A stretch of DNA of 64,000 nucleotides from JAJECS01 sp965198185 (GTDB lineage: Bacteria; Chloroflexota; UBA11872), in NCBI GenBank assembly GCA_965198185.1, contig CBDAOU010000001.1:558001-622000 (forward strand), given 5' to 3'. This document shows positions 1 to 7,834 of the stretch, piece after piece. Within the stretch, counting starts at the first letter, position 1. Each line of letters starts with the position of its first letter. Below the pieces are notes generated by a model that saw only the letters and a program-made list of their open reading frames with translations, searched no databases and had not been told where the DNA came from. The position numbers and the translations under genes are program-made.

Positions 1-134
1 TGCAGGACCACGGCGCCCACCGGCGGAAGCGGGCTGGTGCGTCCCCGCACGGCATGCGCCAGGTCGATGGCCCGGCGCATCGCACGCGCCAGAGTCTCCT
101 GGCTCGTCGCCGGCGGCGAATGGGTCAGAGTCAT
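1..134 (-). CDS. ribD: RibD N-terminus (riboflavin deaminase/reductase), partial
   Basis: The gene begins at the ATG at 134 and runs off the left window edge, so only the first 44 residues are visible. The stretch RRAIDLAHAVRGRTSPLPPV followed by GAVVL matches the first helix and strand of the cytidine-deaminase-like domain of bifunctional RibD, where the family normally reads RTSPNPxVGAV. RibD deaminates the pyrimidine ring opened by GTP cyclohydrolase II and then reduces the ribosyl side chain in riboflavin synthesis. The zinc-binding HAE and PCxxxGxTPPC motifs lie outside the window, so activity cannot be judged. It is divergent from the HAD gene at 363; no FMN riboswitch was recognised in the 228 bp between them. 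Confidence 0.68.
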   Translation of the reverse strand, partial: MTLTHSPPATSQETLARAMRRAIDLAHAVRGRTSPLPPVGAVVL

Positions 135-362
135 GGGCTTCAGCGATTTCGACTCCAGGTGCAACGACCCGAGAGGACCATGCACCGGGCACGACGCGGA
201 GGCTTCGGGTGGCGAACCAGGCATCGCCCCACAGGCGCTCCGCCTGGTGCCAATGTTTCGGCGCAACTATAGACGGGGCTGAGGGCGATTCTGCGCACGT
301 GCTCGGCCGAGGCTCGTGTGGGACATTGCCGGTACGTCATTTCAGGGCCGAGCGCCACAGCC

Positions 363-1067
363 ATGCCAGACCAAGTCCCAGCCACGCAAGCCGCCGCGAT
401 ATTCGACTTCAACGGCACCCTTGTGACGGGCGAGGTGTGGCAGGCGTTGGAGACATGGATGGGCGGTCGGAGCGCGTGGAAACGCCGCAAGACCCGGATG
501 ATCGTGCGCCAGTTGCCGGTCATCCTCGCCAGCAAGCTCGGCCTCGTGAGCGCGGATTTCATGGTGCGGCGCTGGATGCCGGCGGCGTGGACAACCGTGC
601 GCGGCATGGACGAGCGGGAGCTCGCGGCGCTGGTGGCGCATGCCTGGGAGACCATCTTCCGCCCGTCCATGCGTGAGCCGGTGGCGGAGATAGTGCGCCG
701 GCGCAAGGCGGAAGGCCATTGCACCGTGCTGGTGTCCGCCACCTACGAGCCGTTCTTGGAGCCGGTGAAAGAGGCGCTGGGGTTCGACGAGGTGATCGGG
801 ACGCGGGTGGACGTTGTCGCGGGCGAGGTGACGGGCCGGGTGATTGGCGACGTGGTGACGGGCGCGGAGAAAGTGCGGCGGGTCATGACGATGGCGCAGG
901 ACGCCGATCCGCCCCTCGACCTGGAGCGCAGCGTGGCCTACGCCGACACGGAGCGCGACCTCGACATGCTGCAACTCGTCGGCCACCCGGTGGCGGTGTG
1001 GCCGAACGCGCGCCTGGAATTGATCGCTCGGCGCCTGAAGTGGCCGATTGTGCGCGACGCGAGATAG
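363..1067 (+). CDS. HAD-superfamily phosphatase (HAD-IB/phosphoserine-phosphatase-like), altered motif I
   Basis: A 234-residue haloacid-dehalogenase-fold hydrolase. Motif I is D15-F-N17-G-T, motif II has S125 (VSAT), motif III K170 (TGAEK) and motif IV D195 and D199 (YADTERD), the layout of subfamily IB phosphatases such as SerB-like enzymes; the helical cap lies between motifs I and II. The nucleophilic Asp15 is present, but the general acid/base Asp of DxD is Asn17. The ATG at 363 is chosen because motif I then sits at the usual distance from the N-terminus; an upstream ATG at 318 would add 15 residues without similarity. coaE follows after 3 bp, so the two are probably co-transcribed. The substrate is not predictable. 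Confidence 0.8.
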   Translation: MPDQVPATQAAAIFDFNGTLVTGEVWQALETWMGGRSAWKRRKTRMIVRQLPVILASKLGLVSADFMVRRWMPAAWTTVRGMDERELAALVAHAWETIFRPSMREPVAEIVRRRKAEGHCTVLVSATYEPFLEPVKEALGFDEVIGTRVDVVAGEVTGRVIGDVVTGAEKVRRVMTMAQDADPPLDLERSVAYADTERDLDMLQLVGHPVAVWPNARLELIARRLKWPIVRDAR

Positions 1068-1070
1068 TCA

Positions 1071-1691
1071 ATGACCAAACACCGGGTCCTGGGACTCACC
1101 GGCAATATCGGCGCGGGCAAGTCAACCGTGGGCGCGATGCTGCGGGAGCTGGGCGCACGGGTGATCGACTCGGACGCGACCGTGCGAACGCTGCTGGATT
1201 CGGATGCGGTGGTGCGGCCGCGGGTGCGAGACGCGTTTCCGGCGGCGCGCGGGCCGCATGGCGGCATCGACCGCGCCGCGCTGGCGCGATTGGTGTTTGC
1301 GGATCGCGCGAAGCTCACGCTGCTGCAGGACCTGTTGTATCCGGCCGTTGGCGAGGCGACCGCGACGCTGCTGGCCGAGGCCACGGACGCGCCCGCGACC
1401 TTCATCGAGGCCATCAACGTGGTCGAGGGACCGTCCGCCGGTCGCCTGGATAGGCTGTGGATCGTTGAGGCCGAACCTACGTTGCTGGTCGAACGCGTGG
1501 CCGCGAGCGGCCGCCTGTCAGCCGCCGAGGTTCAGGCCCGTCTGGCGATGCAGGCCGGCCCGGCGGCAAAAGCCGAGGCGTTTCGGCAACTCCATCCCGA
1601 GCGGCCGATCGTGCGTCTCACCAACAACGGCTCGCTGGAGGAGCTACGGACGCAGGTCACCGCCAAATGGCGGGAGCTGCTGGCGGGCTAG
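1071..1691 (+). CDS. coaE: Dephospho-CoA kinase
   Basis: CoaE phosphorylates the 3' hydroxyl of dephospho-CoA with ATP, the last step of coenzyme A synthesis in the cytosol. The 206-residue protein has the P-loop GNIGAGKST near residues 11-19, the substrate-binding VIDSDATV segment after it, and the typical C-terminal ending with paired helices and RLTNNGSLEEL, all at family spacing and length (about 200 residues). It starts 3 bp after the HAD gene and is likely translated from the same message. Its TAG stop shares a CTAG palindrome with the stop of the small convergent ORF on the other strand. Confidence 0.95.
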   Translation: MTKHRVLGLTGNIGAGKSTVGAMLRELGARVIDSDATVRTLLDSDAVVRPRVRDAFPAARGPHGGIDRAALARLVFADRAKLTLLQDLLYPAVGEATATLLAEATDAPATFIEAINVVEGPSAGRLDRLWIVEAEPTLLVERVAASGRLSAAEVQARLAMQAGPAAKAEAFRQLHPERPIVRLTNNGSLEELRTQVTAKWRELLAG

Positions 1692-1870
1692 TCGCGACCG
1701 ATCTCGCTGGGGGAGTTGCTGGGCTCGGTTTCCTTGGAGAGGCGGCTACGCCACTTTCCGCGTATGTAGAACAGCGACAGGATTTCCTGCGGCGACAGGC
1801 CCTTGTCGGCGAGATCGCGAACCTCGCGGCGGATGCGATCGGATCGTTGGCGGGTGTTCTCCTGCGCCAT
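1688..1870 (-). CDS. Small hypothetical basic helical protein
   Basis: A 60-residue ORF starting at the ATG at 1870, with GGAG and GAGGG upstream. The sequence is strongly charged: an Arg-rich helix (NTRQRSDRIRREVRDLADKG), then a hydrophobic helix LSPQEILSLFYIRGKWRSRL, which resembles a small helix-turn-helix or ribbon protein. I do not recognise a family. It is convergent with coaE and shares the CTAG stop palindrome at 1688-1691. The open frame extends upstream to 1975, but that extension lacks protein-like composition. Coding status rests on composition and the plausible ribosome site only. Confidence 0.4.
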   Translation of the reverse strand: MAQENTRQRSDRIRREVRDLADKGLSPQEILSLFYIRGKWRSRLSKETEPSNSPSEIGRD

Positions 1871-1995
1871 CCCTCGGAACTCCCACGCCTGGTCGGCGGC
1901 ATTGCCAGCGCGGCTCGATATTAGAGCGGCGCATCGAGGGCCATCAAGTGCCGGCCCCCACCGTGCGGTGCACATTCGAACCGGGCAACGTCAGC

Positions 1996-3060
1996 CTAGT
2001 CGGACCACCCAAGCACGCGGGTGACGGCGTCTAGGTCGGGGGGCGCCGCTATGGGGTCGTCGGACTCGCGCAGGGCGGTGTCCGGGTCTTTGAGACCGGT
2101 ACCGGTGAGCACGCACACCACGCGGTCGGCGTCAGCCGGGCCGCCCGCGCATCGTTGCAGCAATCCGGCAACCCCGGCGGCGGAGGCGGGCTCGACGAAC
2201 ACGCCCATCTCCTGGGCAAGGAGGCGATAGGCGTCGGCGATCGCCGACTCGGGCACGGCTTCGATCGAACCGTCGGAGGCATCGCGCGCCGCCGCGGCCT
2301 CTTCCCAGTTGGCCGGATTGCCGATGCGAATGGCGGATGCCTGGGTGACCGGCTCGTCGATCGGATGGCCGTGCACGATCGGCGCCGCGCCCTCGGCCTG
2401 GAACCCGCGGAGCACCGGAGCCTGTGTCGCCCGCCCGGCCTGGTGGTATTCGACGAACCCGCGCCAGTAGGCGGCGATGTTGCCCGCATTGCCCACGGGC
2501 AGATACAGCTCGTCCGGCGCGTCGCCCAGCGCGTCCACGATCTCGAACGCCGCGGTCTTTTGTCCTTCCAGACGATGGGGGTTGACCGAATTGACGAGGA
2601 CCACGCCGTCGCGATCGGCCAATTGGCGCACGATGGACAGCGCTTGATCGAAGCTGCCGCTCACGGCCACGACCCGCGCGCCAAACATGCGGGTCTGCGC
2701 CATCTTGCCGGCGGCGGTGGACCCGCGAGGAACCACGCACACCGTCGTGACGCCGGCGCGGGCCCCGTAGGCGGCGGCCGACGCGGCGGTGTTTCCGGTT
2801 GAGGCGCAGATGAGCGCGCGGGCATTGGCCTCGAGCGCTTTGGCCACCGCCACGACCATGCCCCGGTCCTTGAAGGACCCGGTGGGGTTGCAGCCTTCGA
2901 GCTTGAGCCAGACTTCGCGGATGCCGGTCTTGGTCTCCAGAACGGGCGCGCGGACGAGCGGGGTGCCGCCTTCGCCAATGGTGAGGTCCGGGGCGGTTTC
3001 CGCGAAGGGCAGGAACTCGAGATAGCGTTCGATGACGCCCGCGGGGACGCTCAGCGTCAT
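1996..3060 (-). CDS. thrC: Threonine synthase
   Basis: ThrC converts O-phosphohomoserine to threonine and phosphate, using PLP. The 354-residue protein has the fold-type II PLP signature GSFKDRG with the Schiff-base Lys64, the ASTGNTAASAAAYG motif that grips the cofactor phosphate-side chain, and the glycine-rich PVGNAGNIAAYW loop typical of the short archaeal/actinobacterial-type enzyme. The start at 3060 is fixed by translational coupling: ATG overlaps the TGA of hom in ATGA. Longer readings upstream are out-of-frame hom sequence. Together hom and thrC form the threonine branch of the aspartate pathway. Confidence 0.95.
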   Translation of the reverse strand: MTLSVPAGVIERYLEFLPFAETAPDLTIGEGGTPLVRAPVLETKTGIREVWLKLEGCNPTGSFKDRGMVVAVAKALEANARALICASTGNTAASAAAYGARAGVTTVCVVPRGSTAAGKMAQTRMFGARVVAVSGSFDQALSIVRQLADRDGVVLVNSVNPHRLEGQKTAAFEIVDALGDAPDELYLPVGNAGNIAAYWRGFVEYHQAGRATQAPVLRGFQAEGAAPIVHGHPIDEPVTQASAIRIGNPANWEEAAAARDASDGSIEAVPESAIADAYRLLAQEMGVFVEPASAAGVAGLLQRCAGGPADADRVVCVLTGTGLKDPDTALRESDDPIAAPPDLDAVTRVLGWSD

Positions 3061-4358
3061 TCGAGGAGGTCTTCGATGCGGATGACGCTGGCGACTTCGG
3101 GCACCACGTCGAGCGCGGCGATGCGCTGGATCGCCGGGCGCCAGTCGGCCTCGCGGGCGTCGTGCGTGAGCAGCACCAACTCGGCGCGCCGGGCGTGAGG
3201 GTCGACTTCCTTCTGCAGCACCGAGGCAATGCTGATCGCATGCTCGCCGCAAATGGTCGCGATGCGCGCCAGAACGCCGGGACGGTCCTTGACCCAGAGG
3301 CGCAGGTAGTAGCGCGAGACCACCTCTTCCATGGGCAATACGCTCACCGGCCGGTCCAGGAGCACCGGAATGCGGTTGTGCGCCGCTCGTCGGATGTTGT
3401 GACCAAGGTCGATGAGGTCGGAGACGATGGCGCTGGACGTGGGCTCGGGTCCGGCGCCGCGGCCCAGGAACATGGCGCGTCCCACAAGGTCGCCCGAGAT
3501 GCGGACGGCGTTGTAGACACCGTCGACCTGCCCCAACAGAAAGTCACTTTGCACCAGCGCCGGATGGACGCGGGCTTCGATGGTGTCGCCGCGGTGCTTG
3601 GCGATGGCCAGCAGCTTGATGCTGTAGCCCAACTCCGCCGCGTAGGTGAAGTCAGCCTGCGAGAGTTGCGCGATGCCTTCCCGAAAGACATCTTCCGGAG
3701 CGACGCGGCCTCTGAACGCCAGCGTGGCGAGAATGGCCAGCTTGAAGGCGGTGTCGTGGCCTTCGACGTCGTTGGTCGGATCCGGCTCGGCGTAGCCCAA
3801 CTGCTGGGCTTCGGCCAATGCGTCGGCGTAGCTTTCGCCGTGCTCGGCCATCTGGGACAGGATGTAGTTGGTGGTGCCGTTGAGAATGGCGTGGACTTCT
3901 TCGATCTCGTTGGCGGCCAGGTCCTGCCGGAACGGGCCAATGAGCGGGATGCCGCCGCCGACGCTGGCTTCGAAATAGAGATCGAGTCCTCGGTCTGCGG
4001 CAAGCTGCAGCAGATCGACGCCGTGGGCGGCCATGACTTCCTTGTTGGCGGTGACGACGTGCTTGCCGGCTTCGAGGGCGCGGCGCAGGTATTGCTGCGC
4101 GGGCTCGACGCCGCCCAGAACTTCAACGATGACGTCGACGTTGGGATCGTCGATGACGGCCGACGCGTCGGTGGTGAGGCGATCGGTGGGGATGGACGCG
4201 TCGCGCGGCTTGTGCGGGTCGCGCACGAGCGCGCGCTGGACAGTGATCGGACGGCCCAACTGCCGCTCCAGCATGGCGGCCCGTGCGTGAATGTGGCGCG
4301 CGACCGCCGAGCCGACGTTGCCAACGCCGAGGAGGCCGAGTCCTATCCCGCTGGACAT
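3057..4358 (-). CDS. hom: Homoserine dehydrogenase with C-terminal ACT domain
   Basis: Reduces aspartate semialdehyde to homoserine with NAD(P)H. The 433-residue protein has the Rossmann motif GLLGVGNVG near residues 8-16, the conserved catalytic/substrate segments VTANKEVMA, ILNGTTNYIL and YAEPDPTNDVEGHDTAFK, and a C-terminal ACT domain (from about residue 350, starting YYLRLWVKDRPGVLARI) that commonly gives feedback inhibition by threonine. It overlaps thrC by 4 nt (ATGA), so the two are translationally coupled. The GNAT gene lies 79 bp upstream on the same strand. Start at 4358 puts the Rossmann motif at the usual distance. Confidence 0.96.
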   Translation of the reverse strand: MSSGIGLGLLGVGNVGSAVARHIHARAAMLERQLGRPITVQRALVRDPHKPRDASIPTDRLTTDASAVIDDPNVDVIVEVLGGVEPAQQYLRRALEAGKHVVTANKEVMAAHGVDLLQLAADRGLDLYFEASVGGGIPLIGPFRQDLAANEIEEVHAILNGTTNYILSQMAEHGESYADALAEAQQLGYAEPDPTNDVEGHDTAFKLAILATLAFRGRVAPEDVFREGIAQLSQADFTYAAELGYSIKLLAIAKHRGDTIEARVHPALVQSDFLLGQVDGVYNAVRISGDLVGRAMFLGRGAGPEPTSSAIVSDLIDLGHNIRRAAHNRIPVLLDRPVSVLPMEEVVSRYYLRLWVKDRPGVLARIATICGEHAISIASVLQKEVDPHARRAELVLLTHDAREADWRPAIQRIAALDVVPEVASVIRIEDLLE

Positions 4359-4437
4359 TCGTCGCTCACTCTCGCCCGCGGCACCCCAACGGGAGGCGGC
4401 AGGGGCAGAATACCCGCCGCGCCCGGCTATGGGCGTT

Positions 4438-5118
4438 CTATGGGCTCCCTGATGCCCGATTCCCCGGGCGGCGATTGGCGCCATAGGGGGCGAGGCGATG
4501 GGCAAAGCGCAGGCCGACGTCGTTGGACGGGTAGTACTGCTCGTCATAACCGGTGAGGACAAAGCCCGCCGCCTGGAGCGTGCGAATGGCGGGGTAGTTG
4601 CGGGCCTGGACGGTGGCGCACAGGGCGCGGCGGCCGCCGGCGCGCGTCGCCTCGGTTGCCGCCCGCGCCAGGCGAACGCCATGGCCGCGTCGGCGGGCGT
4701 GCTGCCGCACGGCGAGCATCCAGAGCGTGTCAACGGCGCGCGGCGCGTCGGGCACGACCAGCGCAAAGCCCTCGACGACGCCCTGGACCTCCGCCACGAG
4801 CAGGGATCCCTGGTCGGGCTGCGGCGGATCAGCCGACCCGCCCCACAGCGGATCGCGCAGCGTGACGCTGCGTGGAAGGCGCACCCGCACGAAACCGGCC
4901 ATCGGCACGTCGGCCTGCACGCTCGTCTGGAGTTGCCAGACGTGATCGGTCTCGTAGGACACGTCCATGGCCCAACACGCCGCCCAATCGGAGGCCGTGC
5001 CGGGCCGCACAACGATGCGTGGGCCGGAATCGCGGGTGCGGGCGGGACGGCGCAACGTGGCGAACTCGGGCGGCAGCGGGGAACGGGCGTTGTCGGCGGC
5101 CACGGTCCCCCAGGTCAC
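4438..5118 (-). CDS. GNAT-family N-acetyltransferase
   Basis: A 226-residue protein of the GCN5-related acetyltransferase fold. The acetyl-CoA-binding motif A is visible as LWMLAVRQHARRRGHGVRL (R-x-x-G-x-G/A), followed by the motif B region NYPAIRTLQAAGFVLTGYDE, which is typical of the family. The N-terminal part (DVSYETDHVWQLQ, then an acidic PPQPDQGSLLVAEV stretch) is like GNAT proteins common in Chloroflexota. The acceptor is unknown. It sits between the CinA-fusion gene and hom on the same strand, with 79 bp to hom. A low-complexity tail after HRLAPYG is probably not conserved. Confidence 0.8.
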   Translation of the reverse strand: MTWGTVAADNARSPLPPEFATLRRPARTRDSGPRIVVRPGTASDWAACWAMDVSYETDHVWQLQTSVQADVPMAGFVRVRLPRSVTLRDPLWGGSADPPQPDQGSLLVAEVQGVVEGFALVVPDAPRAVDTLWMLAVRQHARRRGHGVRLARAATEATRAGGRRALCATVQARNYPAIRTLQAAGFVLTGYDEQYYPSNDVGLRFAHRLAPYGANRRPGNRASGSP

Positions 5119-5180
5119 AACGGCGCAGGCGCGGATGGCTGATGGTACCCCGCGCCGGTCGCCAGGCGTGGCCAGCGGGT

Positions 5181-6350
5181 TTAGGCGTCGCGCCGATCGC
5201 GGAGCTCGGTCGACGAGATGTCGACTGCGACTTCCGAGGCGGGAATGGGCCGGAACATATCGGCGGCCGAGGATGGGACCTGCAGGTCGTCGAGCCGTAG
5301 GTGCGCATTGCCGACGCGCCGCTCGGCCACATGAAAGCGGGCGCCGAGCCGGCGCAGCTCGGTCAAGGCTTGGGCGAATCCCTCCGATCCGCCGTAGTAG
5401 CGGGGCTCCAGAATGCGGGCGGCGGTATCGGCGCCCACCGCGAACCCGGTGCCGGGCAGCAGCCGGGCTTTTTCGACAAACGTCGGGGCGCGGGTAAGTA
5501 CTGCCGGCACTCGACCGCGAAACTGAGCGAGCCGCGCATCGAGGTCGGCGGCGGCGAGGGCCGGCTTGTCAACGTTCGTGATGGAGATTTCGTAGGCCGC
5601 GTAGCCGTTCGCGCGCCTGCGGGCGGCCTGCAGCAGCGCGGCGTGGCCCTCGTGCAGCGGATTGAACGCCCCGGGCACGACGGCGCCGGGCAACACTCCG
5701 CCCGCCCGCACGCATCCGGTGGTATCAACCGTGGCCCAGGGCTGCTCACCGCGCGCGATGACGTCGCATGCGTGGGCCAGCGGAGCCGTTTCGATGCTCA
5801 CGCGTTCATCCGAATCGAGCGCGAGGTCGACCCCGCCACCGACCATCGCCTCTGCCAGGGTGCGCAGGATGACGAGCTCGGCGATAGCTTCCTCAGCAGC
5901 GCGCGGGCGGGTGTTCTTGTGCAGCTGGACCGTCGATTCCCAGGACTGAAAGCCGTCGACGACCGCCACGTGGATCCGATGGGAGCCCTTGCGCTCGCGG
6001 TCGGTGACCAGGGCGGCGGTGGCGCCCAGCCCAAGCACCGGCGTATGGGGCGTCTCGCGCAGGCGCAGCGCCCGCCGATAGACAGCCTGGGCGAGCTCGC
6101 GGGCGGTTTCCGGCGAGCAGCGCGATGCCGGCGCCGCGCCCAATAGCTCCGTTAGCGCGCGGCGTCCATAGGGCACCTGGGCCTCGAGCACGGTGCGCGA
6201 CGCGCCGGGACGGGTAAGCAAATGCGAGATGACGCCCGAGCCGCCGCCGGTGACCGCCAGCGCCACCATGGTGCGCGAGGAGCGAATGGCGGCAACGGCC
6301 GCCTCCAGCGCGGCGTCCGTGTTAGCCGAGGTCCACGTAGACGCGGCCAT
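5181..6350 (-). CDS. CinA-like/nucleotidyltransferase fusion protein
   Basis: A 389-residue two-domain protein. Residues about 25-205 resemble the CinA C-terminal (PncC, NMN amidohydrolase-like) domain: AVTGGGSGVISHLLTRPGAS, then VLGLGATAALVTD. Residues about 220-389 form a HIGH-type nucleotidylyltransferase domain with PGAFNPLHEGHAALL (H233-E-G-H236) and a C-terminal ISSTELR signature, as in NadD or other cytidylyl/adenylyltransferases. The pairing suggests repair or recycling of a pyridine nucleotide or related cofactor, but the substrate is not proven. The start at 6350 overlaps the end of the Rieske gene by 29 nt; a start at 6269 would remove the overlap and keep both domains. Confidence 0.78.
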   Translation of the reverse strand: MAASTWTSANTDAALEAAVAAIRSSRTMVALAVTGGGSGVISHLLTRPGASRTVLEAQVPYGRRALTELLGAAPASRCSPETARELAQAVYRRALRLRETPHTPVLGLGATAALVTDRERKGSHRIHVAVVDGFQSWESTVQLHKNTRPRAAEEAIAELVILRTLAEAMVGGGVDLALDSDERVSIETAPLAHACDVIARGEQPWATVDTTGCVRAGGVLPGAVVPGAFNPLHEGHAALLQAARRRANGYAAYEISITNVDKPALAAADLDARLAQFRGRVPAVLTRAPTFVEKARLLPGTGFAVGADTAARILEPRYYGGSEGFAQALTELRRLGARFHVAERRVGNAHLRLDDLQVPSSAADMFRPIPASEVAVDISSTELRDRRDA

Positions 6351-6687
6351 CGGCGACGCGAGCGGGGTAGGTCCTCACACGGGCGCGGTCGGGCGCGTGC
6401 AGCGAGCGGCCGGTGCAGAGATTGTATTGCCAGCCATGCCAGGGACAGCGGAGCAGGCGCGAGTCCGGGTCCAGGACGATTGGGGCGCCCGCCGCGGCAG
6501 CGGTCACTCGATGGCCCAACGTGCCGCTCGATAGGGGCGCACCCTGGTGGGCGCAGGTGTCGCGCATGGCGAAAACCTGGTCATCCCAGCGCACCACGAC
6601 GATCGCGTGGCGCCCGACTTGCACGCGGCGCGCGCAGCGCTCGCCGAAGTCAGCGAGCGCCCCCACGTCATGCGCGGTCGAAGTCAT
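6322..6687 (-). CDS. Rieske [2Fe-2S] ferredoxin-like protein
   Basis: A 121-residue stand-alone Rieske domain. The cluster ligands are in two loops, C45-x-H47 (CAHQG) and C81-x-x-H84 (CPWHGWQY), at the spacing of dioxygenase-type Rieske ferredoxins, and no membrane anchor is present. It probably passes electrons to an oxygenase or reductase; no oxygenase is adjacent, and the neighbour upstream is an amidohydrolase whose 3' end it overlaps by 20 nt. The ATG at 6687 is preferred; an in-frame ATG at 6702 would lengthen the overlap. Gene order amidohydrolase-Rieske-CinA fusion with overlaps on both sides indicates one operon. Confidence 0.88.
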   Translation of the reverse strand: MTSTAHDVGALADFGERCARRVQVGRHAIVVVRWDDQVFAMRDTCAHQGAPLSSGTLGHRVTAAAAGAPIVLDPDSRLLRCPWHGWQYNLCTGRSLHAPDRARVRTYPARVADGRVYVDLG

Positions 6688-7777
6688 AGAACGCCGCCGC
6701 ATTGTCGGCCATGATGCCCTCGCGCATATCGTCCGGAACGATGGACGGAATCGCCCGGTCGGGCGCGTCGAAATCCCAGTGGGGATAGTCGGTGGCGAAC
6801 ATGAGGAAGTCGTCGCGGCCGATCATGTCCATGATCTGCAGCAGGTGGCGCGGGTCGGCTGGCTCCTCCATCGGCTGCGTCGTCGCCCGGAAGTGCTCGC
6901 GGATGTATTCGCTGGGGAGCTTCTTGAGCCAGGGAACTTCGTCGCGCAGCCCCCTGTAGTTCTTGTCAAAGCGCCACATCAGCGCCGGCAACCAGGCAAA
7001 CCCGCCTTCGACCAACGCGACGCGCAGGTCCGGGAAGGTCTCGAAGACGCCTTCGGCGACCAGGCTGAGCACCTGGGCCTCGAAGGCCTGCGGCATGCCC
7101 GTGTGGTCCTCGATGTAGTACGACGGCCACCCCGTGGCCGTGATGGGGCCGGGATCGCCGCCAAAGTGAATGCCCAACGGGAGGCCCATGTCGCTGGCCG
7201 CGGCGAGGATGGGGCGGTAGCGCCGGCGGCCATAGGGCGCGGTGGCGCGAACGATGAGGAGCACCTGCACGAAGCGCGGGTCCCGACCGGCCCGGCGGAT
7301 CTCGGCGGCGGCCGCGTCGGGATCTTCCGCGTTGACAACGATCGATCCGCGCCAGCGAGGGTCGTGGTCCAGCCAGCGCGCGGACGTCAACTCGTTCACG
7401 GCCCGCGCGATCGCGTTGGAGAAATCGAGGTTGCGCAACGTCGACGAGGCATAGAGCGGGTTGAGGACGGCGGCGTCGATGCCCCAGCCGTCCAGAAGCT
7501 GGTCGCGGGCGAAATCCGGGTCGCCGCCGGGCAAGCAGCCGCTCGGAGGGAAGGAATCGCGGCGAGCCGCATATTCATACAGGCGCGGGTAGGCGTTGGT
7601 CCCCGGCCCCTTAAATCCCGACTGCTCGATGTAGGCATGCCAGCGCGTCGCCAGGAACGGCAAAAGCTCGTCGATCGAGTTGACGGCGTTGTGGACATCG
7701 GCGTCGATGAGATTCAGGCGCGTTTTGGCCTGGGGGGCGGTGCGGGCGTCAGCGGCGGGCAGCGCGGTGGTGACCAT
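6668..7777 (-). CDS. Amidohydrolase family 2 protein (ACMSD-like metal-dependent hydrolase)
   Basis: A 369-residue TIM-barrel hydrolase of the amidohydrolase-2 (ACMSD/decarboxylase) family. It shows the N-terminal metal-binding strand LIDADVH, the central barrel motif LGIHFGGDPG, and the C-terminal FATDYPHWDFDAP segment that carries the conserved Asp of the family. Such enzymes hydrolyse or decarboxylate cyclic or aromatic compounds; the substrate is unknown. The start at 7777 is well supported: AAGGAGG lies 6 nt upstream, the strongest Shine-Dalgarno sequence in this part of the window, while an upstream ATG at 7795 would precede it. The Rieske gene overlaps its end. Confidence 0.88.
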   Translation of the reverse strand: MVTTALPAADARTAPQAKTRLNLIDADVHNAVNSIDELLPFLATRWHAYIEQSGFKGPGTNAYPRLYEYAARRDSFPPSGCLPGGDPDFARDQLLDGWGIDAAVLNPLYASSTLRNLDFSNAIARAVNELTSARWLDHDPRWRGSIVVNAEDPDAAAAEIRRAGRDPRFVQVLLIVRATAPYGRRRYRPILAAASDMGLPLGIHFGGDPGPITATGWPSYYIEDHTGMPQAFEAQVLSLVAEGVFETFPDLRVALVEGGFAWLPALMWRFDKNYRGLRDEVPWLKKLPSEYIREHFRATTQPMEEPADPRHLLQIMDMIGRDDFLMFATDYPHWDFDAPDRAIPSIVPDDMREGIMADNAAAFYDFDRA

Positions 7778-7834
7778 GGCGGGCCTCCTTGGCACCGATG
7801 GTGAGCGGGGGCGGCGCTGGCGTCAAGACTCGGC

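Noticed and set aside
135..362. Possible FMN riboswitch upstream of ribD
   Set aside because: None of the conserved RFN-element blocks was found on the minus strand; only a short GCGCC-type hairpin is visible.
1955..2000. Sequence resembling a tRNA T-arm (TTCGAA with flanking GC bases, minus strand)
   Set aside because: The flanking bases do not pair as a T-stem, and no anticodon arm or acceptor stem can be drawn around it.
3061..3252. N-terminal extension of threonine synthase from an upstream start
   Set aside because: The extension is Arg/Pro-rich shadow sequence of hom, and the ATGA overlap fixes the start at 3060.
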